Shown: positions 27,485-34,697 of the stretch, one piece after another | Position numbering within the stretch: position 1 is the stretch's first letter | How the letters are laid out: every line of letters starts with the position of its first letter | Source of the DNA: Tsukamurella sp. M9C | GTDB taxonomy: Bacteria > Actinomycetota > Actinomycetes > Mycobacteriales > Mycobacteriaceae | DNA: 64,000 nt | Assembly (NCBI RefSeq): GCF_020169415.1 | Contig: NZ_JAIULG010000012.1 | Coordinates: 1 to 64,000 of the forward strand | Direction: 5' to 3' | Program-made: the position numbers and the translations under genes | The notes under the pieces: model-generated | The model's input: the letters and a program-made list of their open reading frames with translations, nothing else | Database searches by the model: none | Told to the model about the DNA's origin: nothing

Positions 27485-27857
27485 CGACCTCCCGGACGGG
27501 CGAGGCGAGCGCCACCCCGATGATGATGCTCACGACCACGACGGCGAATCCGAGGAACGGCCACAGGAGTGTGCTGCGGCGCCGGGCGAGCGCCGCGCCG
27601 TACCCGACACTCGCGGTGGCAGCACCGAGCGCCGAACCGATCCACAACGTGATCATCGCCGCCACGGCATGCCCCTCGGAACTGCAGTCCTCGTAGGCGC
27701 AGGGGTCGGACGCCATGGCGAATCCCAGCGGCAGGAACAACGCTGTGAGCGCGGTGAACGCCAGGAAGGCGACGAGCAGGAGTCCACCGCAGACCGCGTC
27801 GACGAGGCGGGCCCGGGAGTTCGGGGCGGCGGGGGCGGCGCGTTCCGGCGCGGTCAT
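27474..27857 (-). CDS. Small four-helix membrane protein, unknown (second of a pair)
   Basis: 127 residues with four predicted membrane segments. An outer loop holds two cysteines, SDPCAYEDC, and a basic ARRRS loop precedes the last helix. The ATG overlaps the stop of the upstream membrane gene (ATGA), so they are translationally coupled. Similar size, topology and Cys pair suggest it is a paralogue of its neighbour. The last 11 bp overlap the convergent pentapeptide gene. No known domain is recognised. Confidence 0.7.
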   Translation of the reverse strand: MTAPERAAPAAPNSRARLVDAVCGGLLLVAFLAFTALTALFLPLGFAMASDPCAYEDCSSEGHAVAAMITLWIGSALGAATASVGYGAALARRRSTLLWPFLGFAVVVVSIIIGVALASPVREVVSP

Positions 27858-28246
27858 AGCGCGAACGCCGCATTCGCCATGCCGGCGGTGACGACGGTGC
27901 AGAGCACCACGAGGCCGATGCCGACGAGCGGCCAGTAGAACCAGTACCGCCCACGGCGGGCCTGCACGACGCTGCCGACGAAGGTGCCGACGATGATCGC
28001 TGCTATGCCTCCCCACTGCAAGTAGATCGCCCGCCCGGCCGCCTCCGCCGCGGCGCACGGGGCGTCGACCGGGCAGCCGTCGGCCGCCATCGCGTAGAAC
28101 CCGGCGAACATCGCCGCGATGTACGCGATGCCCAGCAGAAGGATCCACAGCACGGCGCCTGCGGCGACGTCCGCCGCCGCGGACCGCTGCGTCCGCGGAG
28201 CGGGCTCAGTCGTGATCAGGGTGGGGAGGGCAATCGGATCGCTCAT
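27854..28246 (-). CDS. Small four-helix membrane protein, unknown (first of a pair)
   Basis: 130 residues. Membrane segments include VLWILLLGIAYIAAMFAGFYAMA, LQWGGIAAIIVGTFVGSVV and WPLVGIGLVVLCTVVTAGMA; the outer loop DGCPVDAPC again has a cysteine pair, and QARRGRYWFYW precedes the last helix. I prefer the ATG at 28246 over that at 28258, because a GATGCT hexamer lies 7 nt before it and the shared 18-bp motif is then 38 bp upstream, matching the 26622 gene. The start codon lies inside a small hairpin (28241-28256). Function is unknown. Confidence 0.68.
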   Translation of the reverse strand: MSDPIALPTLITTEPAPRTQRSAAADVAAGAVLWILLLGIAYIAAMFAGFYAMAADGCPVDAPCAAAEAAGRAIYLQWGGIAAIIVGTFVGSVVQARRGRYWFYWPLVGIGLVVLCTVVTAGMANAAFAL

Positions 28247-28284
28247 GGGAATGAGCATCGCGCGATGCCGCCCGCACGGAATCC

Positions 28285-28302
28285 GTGGAACTACTCAGGT
28301 CC
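28285..28302 (-). promoter_or_regulatory. Shared 18-bp upstream motif, copy 2
   Basis: Plus-strand GTGGAACTACTCAGGTCC, differing at one base from the copy at 26660. It lies 38 bp before the ATG at 28246. Equal placement before two related operons suggests a binding site for one regulator. Confidence 0.5.
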
Positions 28303-28364
28303 CGTCCGTGATCTCCCTGATTCTCTCCGCGAGGGGACCCGGGCGGGGGCGGTAGGTTCGAGGG

Positions 28365-30401
28365 GTGACCGTCGATGCCGTTCTCGCCCCCAGCACCCTG
28401 CCCTTCGCCCTGCCGGACTTCGCCGCGTTCGCGGACGCGGATTACGAGGCCGCGTTCGCCGAGGGCTTCGCCCGGCACCGTCGGGACATCGCGGCGATCG
28501 CCGAGAATCCCGAGCCCGCCACGTTCGCGAACACCGTCGAGGCGATGGAGCGCGCGGGGCAGGACCTGGGTCGCGTCGCCGCGGTGTTCTTCTCGCTGAC
28601 GTCCACCGACCGCACCGACGCGCTGGAGGCGGCACAGGCAGCGATCTCCCCACGGTGGTCGGCGCACTTCGACGCGATCCTCATGGACGCCGCGCTGTTC
28701 GCCCGCATCGCCGAGCTCCACACTCGGCGAGCGGCTCTCGGCCTCGACGCCGAGCAGCAGCGCCTCCTGGAGCGCTACCACCTGCGATTCACCCGCGCCG
28801 GCGCAGGACTGGACGCCGCGGCGCAGGACCGCCTGAAGGAGATCAACACCGAGCTCGCCGAGCTCACGACCGAGTTCTCCCGCCGCACCCTCGCCGAGAC
28901 CAATGCGTCCGCGGTGCCCTTCGCGACGGAGGCCGAGCTCGACGGGCTGGAGGCCGACACCGTCGCCGCCGCCCGAACCGCGGCCGAGGACGCGGGGCGC
29001 GGGGGATACCTTCTGGCGCTGGGCTACCCGCTGAACCAGCCCAACGTCGCCCGGCTGACGAACCGCGAGTCGAGGCGGAAGGTCTACGAGGCGTCGTCCG
29101 GGCGGAACACGCGTGGCGGCGAGAATGACACCCGCGAGCTGATCGCCCGCGTCGCCGGCCTGCGCGCCGAGCGGGCCGCGCTGTTCGGCTACCCGCATCA
29201 CGCGGCCTACCAGATCGCCGACCAGACGGCAGGCACCGCGGAGGCCGCCCTCGGGATGCTGCGGGACCTCGCAGTCCCGGCAGCGCGGAACGCCGCCGCC
29301 GAGCGCGCCGAGCTGGAGGAACTGGCCGGCCATCCGATCGAGGCCTGGGACTGGCCCTTCTACGCCCGCCTCGCCGAGCAACGTGCGCAGGCCGGGGACG
29401 GCCCCGACGACGGGCCCCGGCTCAGCGACTTCCTGGCGCTGGACGCGGTGATCGAGAAGGGCGCGTTCGAGGCCGCCTCCCGGATGTACGGGCTCGTCTT
29501 CACCGAGCGCACAGACCTCGCCCTGCACCATCCGGACGCGCGGGCGTGGCAGGTTTCGGGGCCCGACGGTGCGCCGCTCGGCCTGTTCATCGGGGACTAC
29601 TTCGCGCGGCCGAGCAAGCGCGGCGGGGCGTGGATGACGAGTTTCGTCGACCAGTCCGGTCTGCTGGACGCGCAGCCCGTGATCATCAACGTGTGCAACT
29701 TCGTTCGCCCGCCCGCGGGTCGTCCCGCGCTGCTCAGCCGGGACGAGGTGACCACCGTCTTCCACGAGTTCGGGCATGCTCTGCACGGGCTGCTCTCGGA
29801 CGTGACCTACCCGTACTTCTCGGGCACGAGCGTCCCGCGCGACTTCGTGGAGTTCCCGTCCCAGTTCAACGAGATGTTCGCCGCCTGGCCGACGATCCTC
29901 GACGGCTACGCCCGGCACCACGAGACGGGCGAGGCACTACCCGAAGGACTGCGACGCTCGGTCCTCGAGCCCGGCACTCGCGGTGAGGGTTTCGGCACCG
30001 TCGAGTACTTGGCGGCGGCGGTGATCGACCTGGCCTGGCACACGATCGAGCCGGGCACCGTCGTCGCCGACGTCGAGGCCTTCGAGGCGGCTGCCCTCGC
30101 CGACGCCGGGCTCGATGTGGCAGGCGTGCCGCCGCGCTACCGCGGGCCGTTCTTCAACCACATCTTCTCGGGCGGGTACAGCGCCGGGTACTACAGCTAC
30201 ATCTGGTCGGAGGTGCTCGACGCCGACGCCTCGGCCTGGTTCACCGCGCACGACGGCCCGACGCGGGAGAACGGCGAGAAGCTCCGAGCGGCTGTGCTAT
30301 CCCGCGGCGGGAGTGTCGATGCGTCGCAGGCCTACCGTGACTTCAGGGGTGCCGACCCCGACTTCGCTCCGCTCTTGGAGCGCCGCGGCCTGACTGCCTG
30401 A
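28365..30401 (+). CDS. M3 family metallopeptidase (peptidyl-dipeptidase Dcp-like)
   Basis: 678 residues, the normal length for Dcp/oligopeptidase A proteins. The zinc motif HEFGHALHGLL is present, with the downstream third-ligand Glu in EFPSQFNEMFA, and the C-terminal substrate loop HIFSGGYSAGYYSYIWSE is conserved. It should cleave short peptides in the cytoplasm, releasing dipeptides from the C-terminus. The GTG at 28365 follows TAGGTT by 6 nt, so it is likely leaderless. A strong hairpin ends the unit 50 nt after the stop. Confidence 0.92.
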   Translation: MTVDAVLAPSTLPFALPDFAAFADADYEAAFAEGFARHRRDIAAIAENPEPATFANTVEAMERAGQDLGRVAAVFFSLTSTDRTDALEAAQAAISPRWSAHFDAILMDAALFARIAELHTRRAALGLDAEQQRLLERYHLRFTRAGAGLDAAAQDRLKEINTELAELTTEFSRRTLAETNASAVPFATEAELDGLEADTVAAARTAAEDAGRGGYLLALGYPLNQPNVARLTNRESRRKVYEASSGRNTRGGENDTRELIARVAGLRAERAALFGYPHHAAYQIADQTAGTAEAALGMLRDLAVPAARNAAAERAELEELAGHPIEAWDWPFYARLAEQRAQAGDGPDDGPRLSDFLALDAVIEKGAFEAASRMYGLVFTERTDLALHHPDARAWQVSGPDGAPLGLFIGDYFARPSKRGGAWMTSFVDQSGLLDAQPVIINVCNFVRPPAGRPALLSRDEVTTVFHEFGHALHGLLSDVTYPYFSGTSVPRDFVEFPSQFNEMFAAWPTILDGYARHHETGEALPEGLRRSVLEPGTRGEGFGTVEYLAAAVIDLAWHTIEPGTVVADVEAFEAAALADAGLDVAGVPPRYRGPFFNHIFSGGYSAGYYSYIWSEVLDADASAWFTAHDGPTRENGEKLRAAVLSRGGSVDASQAYRDFRGADPDFAPLLERRGLTA

Positions 30402-30451
30402 CAGCTCGTCGAAACGCGGCTCGGCGCGGCCGCCTCCCGGCACCCGGCCAA

Positions 30452-30479
30452 GCGCTGACGCCGATCGTCGGCGGAGCGC
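30452..30479 (+). terminator. Hairpin after the M3 peptidase
   Basis: GCGCT pairs with AGCGC and CGCCGA pairs with TCGGCG around a TCG loop, 50 nt past the stop. No T-run follows. It separates the peptidase from the 13E12 gene. Confidence 0.6.
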
Positions 30480-30512
30480 CGCGTCGGAAGAAGTGTTCGA
30501 ATCGTATGGCGC

Positions 30513-30535
30513 TGTCGCAAATATGCGCGTAGGAT
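30513..30535 (+). promoter_or_regulatory. Probable damage-type promoter of the 13E12 gene
   Basis: TGTCGC (30513-30518) and the -10 TAGGAT (30530-30535) resemble the RecA-independent (PafBC) promoter pattern TGTCR-N11-TAnnnT, with one extra base of spacing. The -10 ends 6 nt before the ATG, so the mRNA would start at or next to the start codon. Confidence 0.45.
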
Positions 30536-30541
30536 GGCGCT

Positions 30542-32521
30542 ATGGCGCTTCCGTCAGCATTGCGAGATCTACCTGGTGAAGTCATTCCTCAGGGACTCGG
30601 TCGTGCTGCCGATGAGCGCGGAGTCGTGCAGGTTTTGTTCGAACAACGGCGGTCCGAGAACATCGCCTTCTGCCGCACCATGGCGAGTGTGTACGCGCTG
30701 CACCGGGTGATGTACGCGGACGGCGAGGCGGAGTACCTGGCGCGACCGGGTGACTACGCGGAGGCGGTGCAAGCCCGGCGTCGGCTCTCCGCTGCGGCAG
30801 AGGCTGTGGAGGCGCAGGTCTCCACGTTGCTGCGCATCGGATCGGCTGCGGCGTCACACGCGATCGAGACCGCCGTGGGCTTCGTCGAGCGCATCCCGAA
30901 GGTGTTCGCGCTCATCGGTGAGGGCGTCATCGCGCCGAAGGCCGGCGAGGTCGCGCTGACCCGCTCGCGGGTGCTCACCGGCGACCAGGTGGTCGTCTTC
31001 GACCGCCTCCTCGCGGACCGCCTCACCGAGCAGTACGAAGTGCTCTCGCTCCCCGCGCTGCGTGAAGCGGCGGATCTTCTGGTGGAGCAGATCGATCCGG
31101 ACGGTGTGGAGCGGCGTCGCCGGGCGGCCGAACAGGACCGCCGGGTGACGTTCCGTCCGGAGGAGGACGGGATGGCCGCGGCGTTCGCGTTGCTGCCGGC
31201 GCACGACGTGCAGGAGCTGTCGACGCGGGTCGACCACATTGCCGGGACCGTGTGTGCCGAGGACCCGCGCACGCAGCCCCAGCGGTACGCGGACGGGCTG
31301 ATGCAATTGACGCGGGGCTATTCCACTCTCGGGTGTCAGTGTGAGGCAACGGAATGCCGGTACCGCGAGGCGCGGTTCCAGGGCGAGCCCGATGCCGACG
31401 GCGTGATCACCCGGTTCATCACGATGATCAACGTGGTGGTGAACGAGCGGGACCTCGCTGAGCCGGCGGGGGACGCGGAGCGGTTGGCGGAGCCCGAACC
31501 AGTGGGCGAAGCGCCACCGGCGCCCGCGGGGCTCGGCTATCTGGTGGGCCACGGGCCCATCACTGGCGCGCACGCACGCGATCTCGCCGCTCGCGACGAC
31601 GCGAAGCTCCGACCGTTCGGGCAGCGGATCTCCGATGTCGAGGCTGACGACGCCACGCCGGAGGTGGCCGGAGCGGCGCGGTGTTCGCCGGGGGCGCAGG
31701 AAAAGATGTCGCGCGGATCGAGGGACTTCGTGTTCGCATGCGCGTTAGCCGAGATCATCGCCCATCTGGAGGGGCACTCCGGGCCGGGCGAAGGGGTCGG
31801 CGGCACAAGCCCCGACGACCCGGGCCCCGATGATTCAGGCCCTGATGATTCCGGTCCCGGCGATGGTGATCCGCCGCCCGGTGGCGGAGGTCTGCCCGGT
31901 GGCGGAGGTCTGCCCGGTGCACTGGTCACAGCGCGCGGTAGCTCTGGATACCGGCCATCCGCGGATCTGAGGCGATATCTGCGGTTGGTGTTCCCGCGCT
32001 GCGTGTTCCCGTTCTGCAATCGCCCGGCGTCCAGGGCGCAGATCGATCATCGCCGCGAGTACGACCATCGCGCGCCCGAGCTGGGTGGTGGGACGACGGC
32101 TGAGCAGATTCAGCCGCTGTGCGTCGCCCACCATCAGGTGAAGACCGCCGGCGACTGGATCGACGCGCGCCTGCCGGACGGGCGGATCCTTTGGACGTCC
32201 CCGGACGGCAGGCGCTACATCGTCGACCCCAACGGGATCGTGCTGCAGCTCTTTCCGGACCTCGCGCGGGTCCACTGGCTCGTGCCCGAGCCTTCCGTGG
32301 CTTCGGAATCCGGAGCATCGGCACCGGGTGGGCGCACCCGGCTGCAACGCGAGCACGCGCGGCGGGAGCGACTGCGGCGCCGCAACGTCGCGGCGCTGGA
32401 GGCGGAACGGGCTCTGGAGCACCGCCCACGCAGCGACGTGGAGGCTTCGATCGCCGTCGCGCTCGGCGCGCCGCGTCCGCGATTCCAGGCACCGTCGTTC
32501 GACGGTCCGCCGCCCTACTGA
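30542..32521 (+). CDS. 13E12-type DUF222 / HNH endonuclease protein
   Basis: 659 residues. An N-terminal DUF222 domain covers about residues 30-400 (VQARRRLSAAAEAVEAQVSTLLRIG and LTEQYEVLSLPALREAADLLVEQIDPDG are typical). A low-complexity linker of Gly, Pro, Asp and Ser follows at about 420-460. The HNH nuclease motif is PRCVFPFCNRPASRAQIDHR ... GGTTAEQIQPLCVAHHQVKT near residue 500, with all Cys and His ligands intact. This is the 13E12 repeat family, abundant in Mycobacteriales; its role is unknown, though several copies in M. tuberculosis respond to DNA damage. It probably lacks a leader. It overlaps the convergent HxlR gene by 7 bp. Confidence 0.9.
   Translation: MALPSALRDLPGEVIPQGLGRAADERGVVQVLFEQRRSENIAFCRTMASVYALHRVMYADGEAEYLARPGDYAEAVQARRRLSAAAEAVEAQVSTLLRIGSAAASHAIETAVGFVERIPKVFALIGEGVIAPKAGEVALTRSRVLTGDQVVVFDRLLADRLTEQYEVLSLPALREAADLLVEQIDPDGVERRRRAAEQDRRVTFRPEEDGMAAAFALLPAHDVQELSTRVDHIAGTVCAEDPRTQPQRYADGLMQLTRGYSTLGCQCEATECRYREARFQGEPDADGVITRFITMINVVVNERDLAEPAGDAERLAEPEPVGEAPPAPAGLGYLVGHGPITGAHARDLAARDDAKLRPFGQRISDVEADDATPEVAGAARCSPGAQEKMSRGSRDFVFACALAEIIAHLEGHSGPGEGVGGTSPDDPGPDDSGPDDSGPGDGDPPPGGGGLPGGGGLPGALVTARGSSGYRPSADLRRYLRLVFPRCVFPFCNRPASRAQIDHRREYDHRAPELGGGTTAEQIQPLCVAHHQVKTAGDWIDARLPDGRILWTSPDGRRYIVDPNGIVLQLFPDLARVHWLVPEPSVASESGASAPGGRTRLQREHARRERLRRRNVAALEAERALEHRPRSDVEASIAVALGAPRPRFQAPSFDGPPPY
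31880..31915 (+). repeat. Tandem 18-bp repeat inside the 13E12 gene
   Basis: Two identical copies of GGTGGCGGAGGTCTGCCC lie head to tail and encode GGGGLP twice. Just upstream, 15-bp imperfect repeats encode GPDDS units. Such repeats often vary in number between strains. Confidence 0.85.
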
Positions 32522-33159
32522 CGCTGCGGGAAGATCGCGCGTAGAGGTGAGGCGTCACCCTGGAGGACGCCCTCGGTGACGGCCTCGTCCACGCCGACGG
32601 TGCCGGTGGCGAGGCCGACGACGGTGTCGGGCGACGCGGTCAGGACCGTGCTTGGTCGCTCCGCCGGGACGAAGGCGGACGGCCCCGCCTTGTCGACGCG
32701 CACCACCATGAGGAAGCCCTCGACCTCGATCCCGGCCTCCACGGTAGGGGAGGCGGTGCGACCGCGCAGCAGGGCGGGGACGGCGAGCGTGAGCCAACGG
32801 GGCTGAAAGGCGTCGTCTCCACGGCCCGAGGCGAGCAGGGGGATGCCCCACCGCCCGAGTGCCTCCATCGGCTCGCGGAGCTCGGCGCCCCACGGCGTGA
32901 GTCGATAGACCACACCGGCACCGTCGAGGTGGCGTTCGACGATCCCGTTCGCTTCGAGGCTGCGCAGGCGATCCGCCAAGAGGTTCGTCGCGATCCCGGC
33001 GAGCGAGGTCTTCAGCTCGCCGTACCGCATCTCCCCGGGCAGCAGCTCGCGGACGATCAGGAGGGTCCATCGGTCGCCGATCACGTCCAGTGAGCGCGCG
33101 AGTGCGCAGAACTGACCGTACGAGCGGGCCGACACCGGAGGATTGACTTTTTCAACCAT
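32515..33159 (-). CDS. HxlR family transcriptional regulator with C-terminal extension
   Basis: 214 residues. The winged helix of the HxlR family covers about residues 10-105 (CALARSLDVIGDRWTLLIVRELLPGEMRYGELKTSLAGIATNLLADRLRSLEANGIVER). A further 100 residues, with VEAGIEVEGFLMVVRVDKAG, resemble an SCP2/alkyl sulfatase C-terminal-like domain, as in several actinobacterial HxlR proteins. I start at ATG 33159; TACAAT ends 5 nt before it, and a palindrome covers that -10. It is divergent from a DUF1761 gene, which it may control along with itself. Confidence 0.87.
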   Translation of the reverse strand: MVEKVNPPVSARSYGQFCALARSLDVIGDRWTLLIVRELLPGEMRYGELKTSLAGIATNLLADRLRSLEANGIVERHLDGAGVVYRLTPWGAELREPMEALGRWGIPLLASGRGDDAFQPRWLTLAVPALLRGRTASPTVEAGIEVEGFLMVVRVDKAGPSAFVPAERPSTVLTASPDTVVGLATGTVGVDEAVTEGVLQGDASPLRAIFPQRQ

Positions 33160-33179
33160 GCTTGATTGTATCAAGTCAA
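33143..33179. promoter_or_regulatory. Nested palindromes between HxlR and DUF1761 genes
   Basis: CTTGAT-TGT-ATCAAG (33161-33175) is a perfect 6-3-6 palindrome over the -10 of the HxlR gene. A wider inverted repeat, TTGACTT (33143) with AAGTCAA (33173), encloses it. The site would let HxlR repress its own leaderless promoter. Confidence 0.6.
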
Positions 33180-33212
33180 TTCGCAGGATGGCGCGACCGA
33201 GGAGCGATTCGC

Positions 33213-33632
33213 ATGGACATGACCATCAGCTGGCTCGCAGTACTCGCGGCGACCGTCGTCGGGTTCGTGATCGCCTTCGTCTGGTACAGCGACTGGGGTC
33301 TCGTGGGCGGGACGTGGCGCAAGCTGACCGGCGTCACGAAAGAGATCTCGGCCGGCGCGGGCAAGGGGCCGATGGTGATCTTCGTCGCCTCGCTGGTCTT
33401 GACGGCGATCGGCCTGGCGGCGGCGGACTCGCTCGCGGCCGGCTTCTTCGACTGCGATTCCCCGTGGCTCGGTGTCGCAGTCGGGGCAGCGGCGTGGGCG
33501 TGCTTCTCGTTGTCGACGCTGGCGCAGCACAACGGTTTCGAGATGAAGCCCACGCGACTGACCGTGATCAACTGCGCGTATCAGCTGGTCCTGTTCGTGG
33601 GCATGGGCCTGGCCGTCGGGCTGCTCCGGTAG
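33213..33632 (+). CDS. DUF1761 membrane protein
   Basis: 139 residues with four predicted membrane segments. The opening SWLAVLAATVVGFVIAFVWYSDWGLVGGTWRKLTG is the DUF1761 hallmark (a WY pair near the first helix end). Members have no assigned function. GAGGAG precedes the ATG at 33213. It diverges from an HxlR regulator, a common arrangement in which the regulator controls the neighbour. Confidence 0.85.
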   Translation: MDMTISWLAVLAATVVGFVIAFVWYSDWGLVGGTWRKLTGVTKEISAGAGKGPMVIFVASLVLTAIGLAAADSLAAGFFDCDSPWLGVAVGAAAWACFSLSTLAQHNGFEMKPTRLTVINCAYQLVLFVGMGLAVGLLR

Positions 33633-33659
33633 TCGCTCGAGACCGTCGTCGAGGGCGCG

Positions 33660-34418
33660 TCAGTCCGCCAGTCGCCGCAGGATGTCGAGCTCGCACCCGG
33701 GTTCGGACGGGTCGTAGCCGTGCTCGATGAGCCAGCGTGAGACCAACAGGCAGCGCATGGACCACCATCCCCGCACGATGTCGCGATCGACCTCACCGCC
33801 GTAGCCGGTGAGCACGTCCTCCAGGCGATCGGGATGACCGAGAGTCATGGTCGCGAGGTCGTACGCGGGATCGCCCTGTGCGGCCTCGGACCAGTCGATG
33901 ATGCCGGTCACGGCGCCGTCGGCGACGAAGACGTGCTCCACCTGGAGATCGCCGTGGATGAACGCCGGCTTCCAGGGGCGCAGAACGGATCGCGCGCTCT
34001 CGCGGTTCTGTGTGATGACCCGCTGGGGGAGCTCGCTGTGCTCAAGGAGCCACGCGCACTCGGCGTCGAGTTCTCGGCCGAGTCGCGCGGCCGACGGCCC
34101 GTGCCACGGTGGAAGCGGCGCATCGTGGAGAGCCCGGATCGCGGTTCCGGCGGCGATCCACGCCGACCTGGGAGCGGAATCCGGTCCGTCGAGCGAGCCG
34201 AGTGCCGTGCCGCGAACGGCTTTCACCGCAAGGACGGGTGGTTCGTGCCAGAGCACGTCCGGGGTGGGCACGGGCGCGAGCCGCATCGCGTCGATCTCTC
34301 GGCGCGCGTGCGTCGGATCGCCGTCGACTTTCAGGAAGGTGTCACCGACGCGCAGCGTCGCGCGCGAGCTGTGAGCGACGACCACGTCGACGGTGTCCAC
34401 CTCGCGATCGTCGCGCAC
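33660..34418 (-). CDS. Aminoglycoside phosphotransferase (APH) family protein
   Basis: 252 residues. The catalytic loop is FIHGDLQVEHVFV (HxD-type, with Asp after HG) and the metal-binding Asp lies in GIIDWSEAAQGDPAYDLA. The N-terminal lobe is short but has the ATP-lobe strand ATLRVGDTFLKVDGD with the Lys. These kinases phosphorylate small hydroxylated molecules; resistance to a drug cannot be assumed. The GTG start at 34418 is 33 nt after a 50-codon gene on the same strand, and the two likely share one palindrome-controlled promoter. Confidence 0.85.
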   Translation of the reverse strand: MRDDREVDTVDVVVAHSSRATLRVGDTFLKVDGDPTHARREIDAMRLAPVPTPDVLWHEPPVLAVKAVRGTALGSLDGPDSAPRSAWIAAGTAIRALHDAPLPPWHGPSAARLGRELDAECAWLLEHSELPQRVITQNRESARSVLRPWKPAFIHGDLQVEHVFVADGAVTGIIDWSEAAQGDPAYDLATMTLGHPDRLEDVLTGYGGEVDRDIVRGWWSMRCLLVSRWLIEHGYDPSEPGCELDILRRLAD

Positions 34419-34451
34419 TCACCTGCTCGCGCGCCACGTGTTTGCGCGGCG

Positions 34452-34604
34452 TCAGGAGACGATCACACCGCGCGGGTCGGTGTGGCTGTCCCGGTCGGCG
34501 ACGGCGCGACGGACGTCCCGCGCGCGGAAGTCCAGGCCGTCGTGGTCGCTCGTCAGCCAGACGAGGAAGACGATGAAAGTGATCAATGCCAGCACGCTGA
34601 GCAT
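34452..34604 (-). CDS. 50-residue single-pass membrane protein
   Basis: A short frame with a strong ribosome site: AGGAGGT 5 nt before the ATG at 34604. The product starts with a hydrophobic helix MLSVLALITFIVFLVWLTS and continues with a charged tail DHDGLDFRARDVRRAVADRD, so it would be a membrane-anchored micro-protein with a cytoplasmic or outer tail of about 30 residues. It lies just upstream of the phosphotransferase gene and downstream of a palindrome. No family is recognised. Confidence 0.68.
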   Translation of the reverse strand: MLSVLALITFIVFLVWLTSDHDGLDFRARDVRRAVADRDSHTDPRGVIVS

Positions 34605-34634
34605 CTCGACCTCCTAGGTTCGAAGAGTCTCGAT

Positions 34635-34661
34635 TGATAGTGATGATCCATCAAACTATCA
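34635..34661. promoter_or_regulatory. 27-bp nearly continuous palindrome
   Basis: TGATAGT (34635) pairs with ACTATCA (34655), and TGATG (34641) with CATCA (34649) inside it. The site lies 31 bp upstream of the 50-codon gene and looks like an operator for a dimeric regulator. Confidence 0.58.
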
Positions 34662-34697
34662 CCGGGACTCCGGTCGAACGAGGTGACGCTCAGCACG

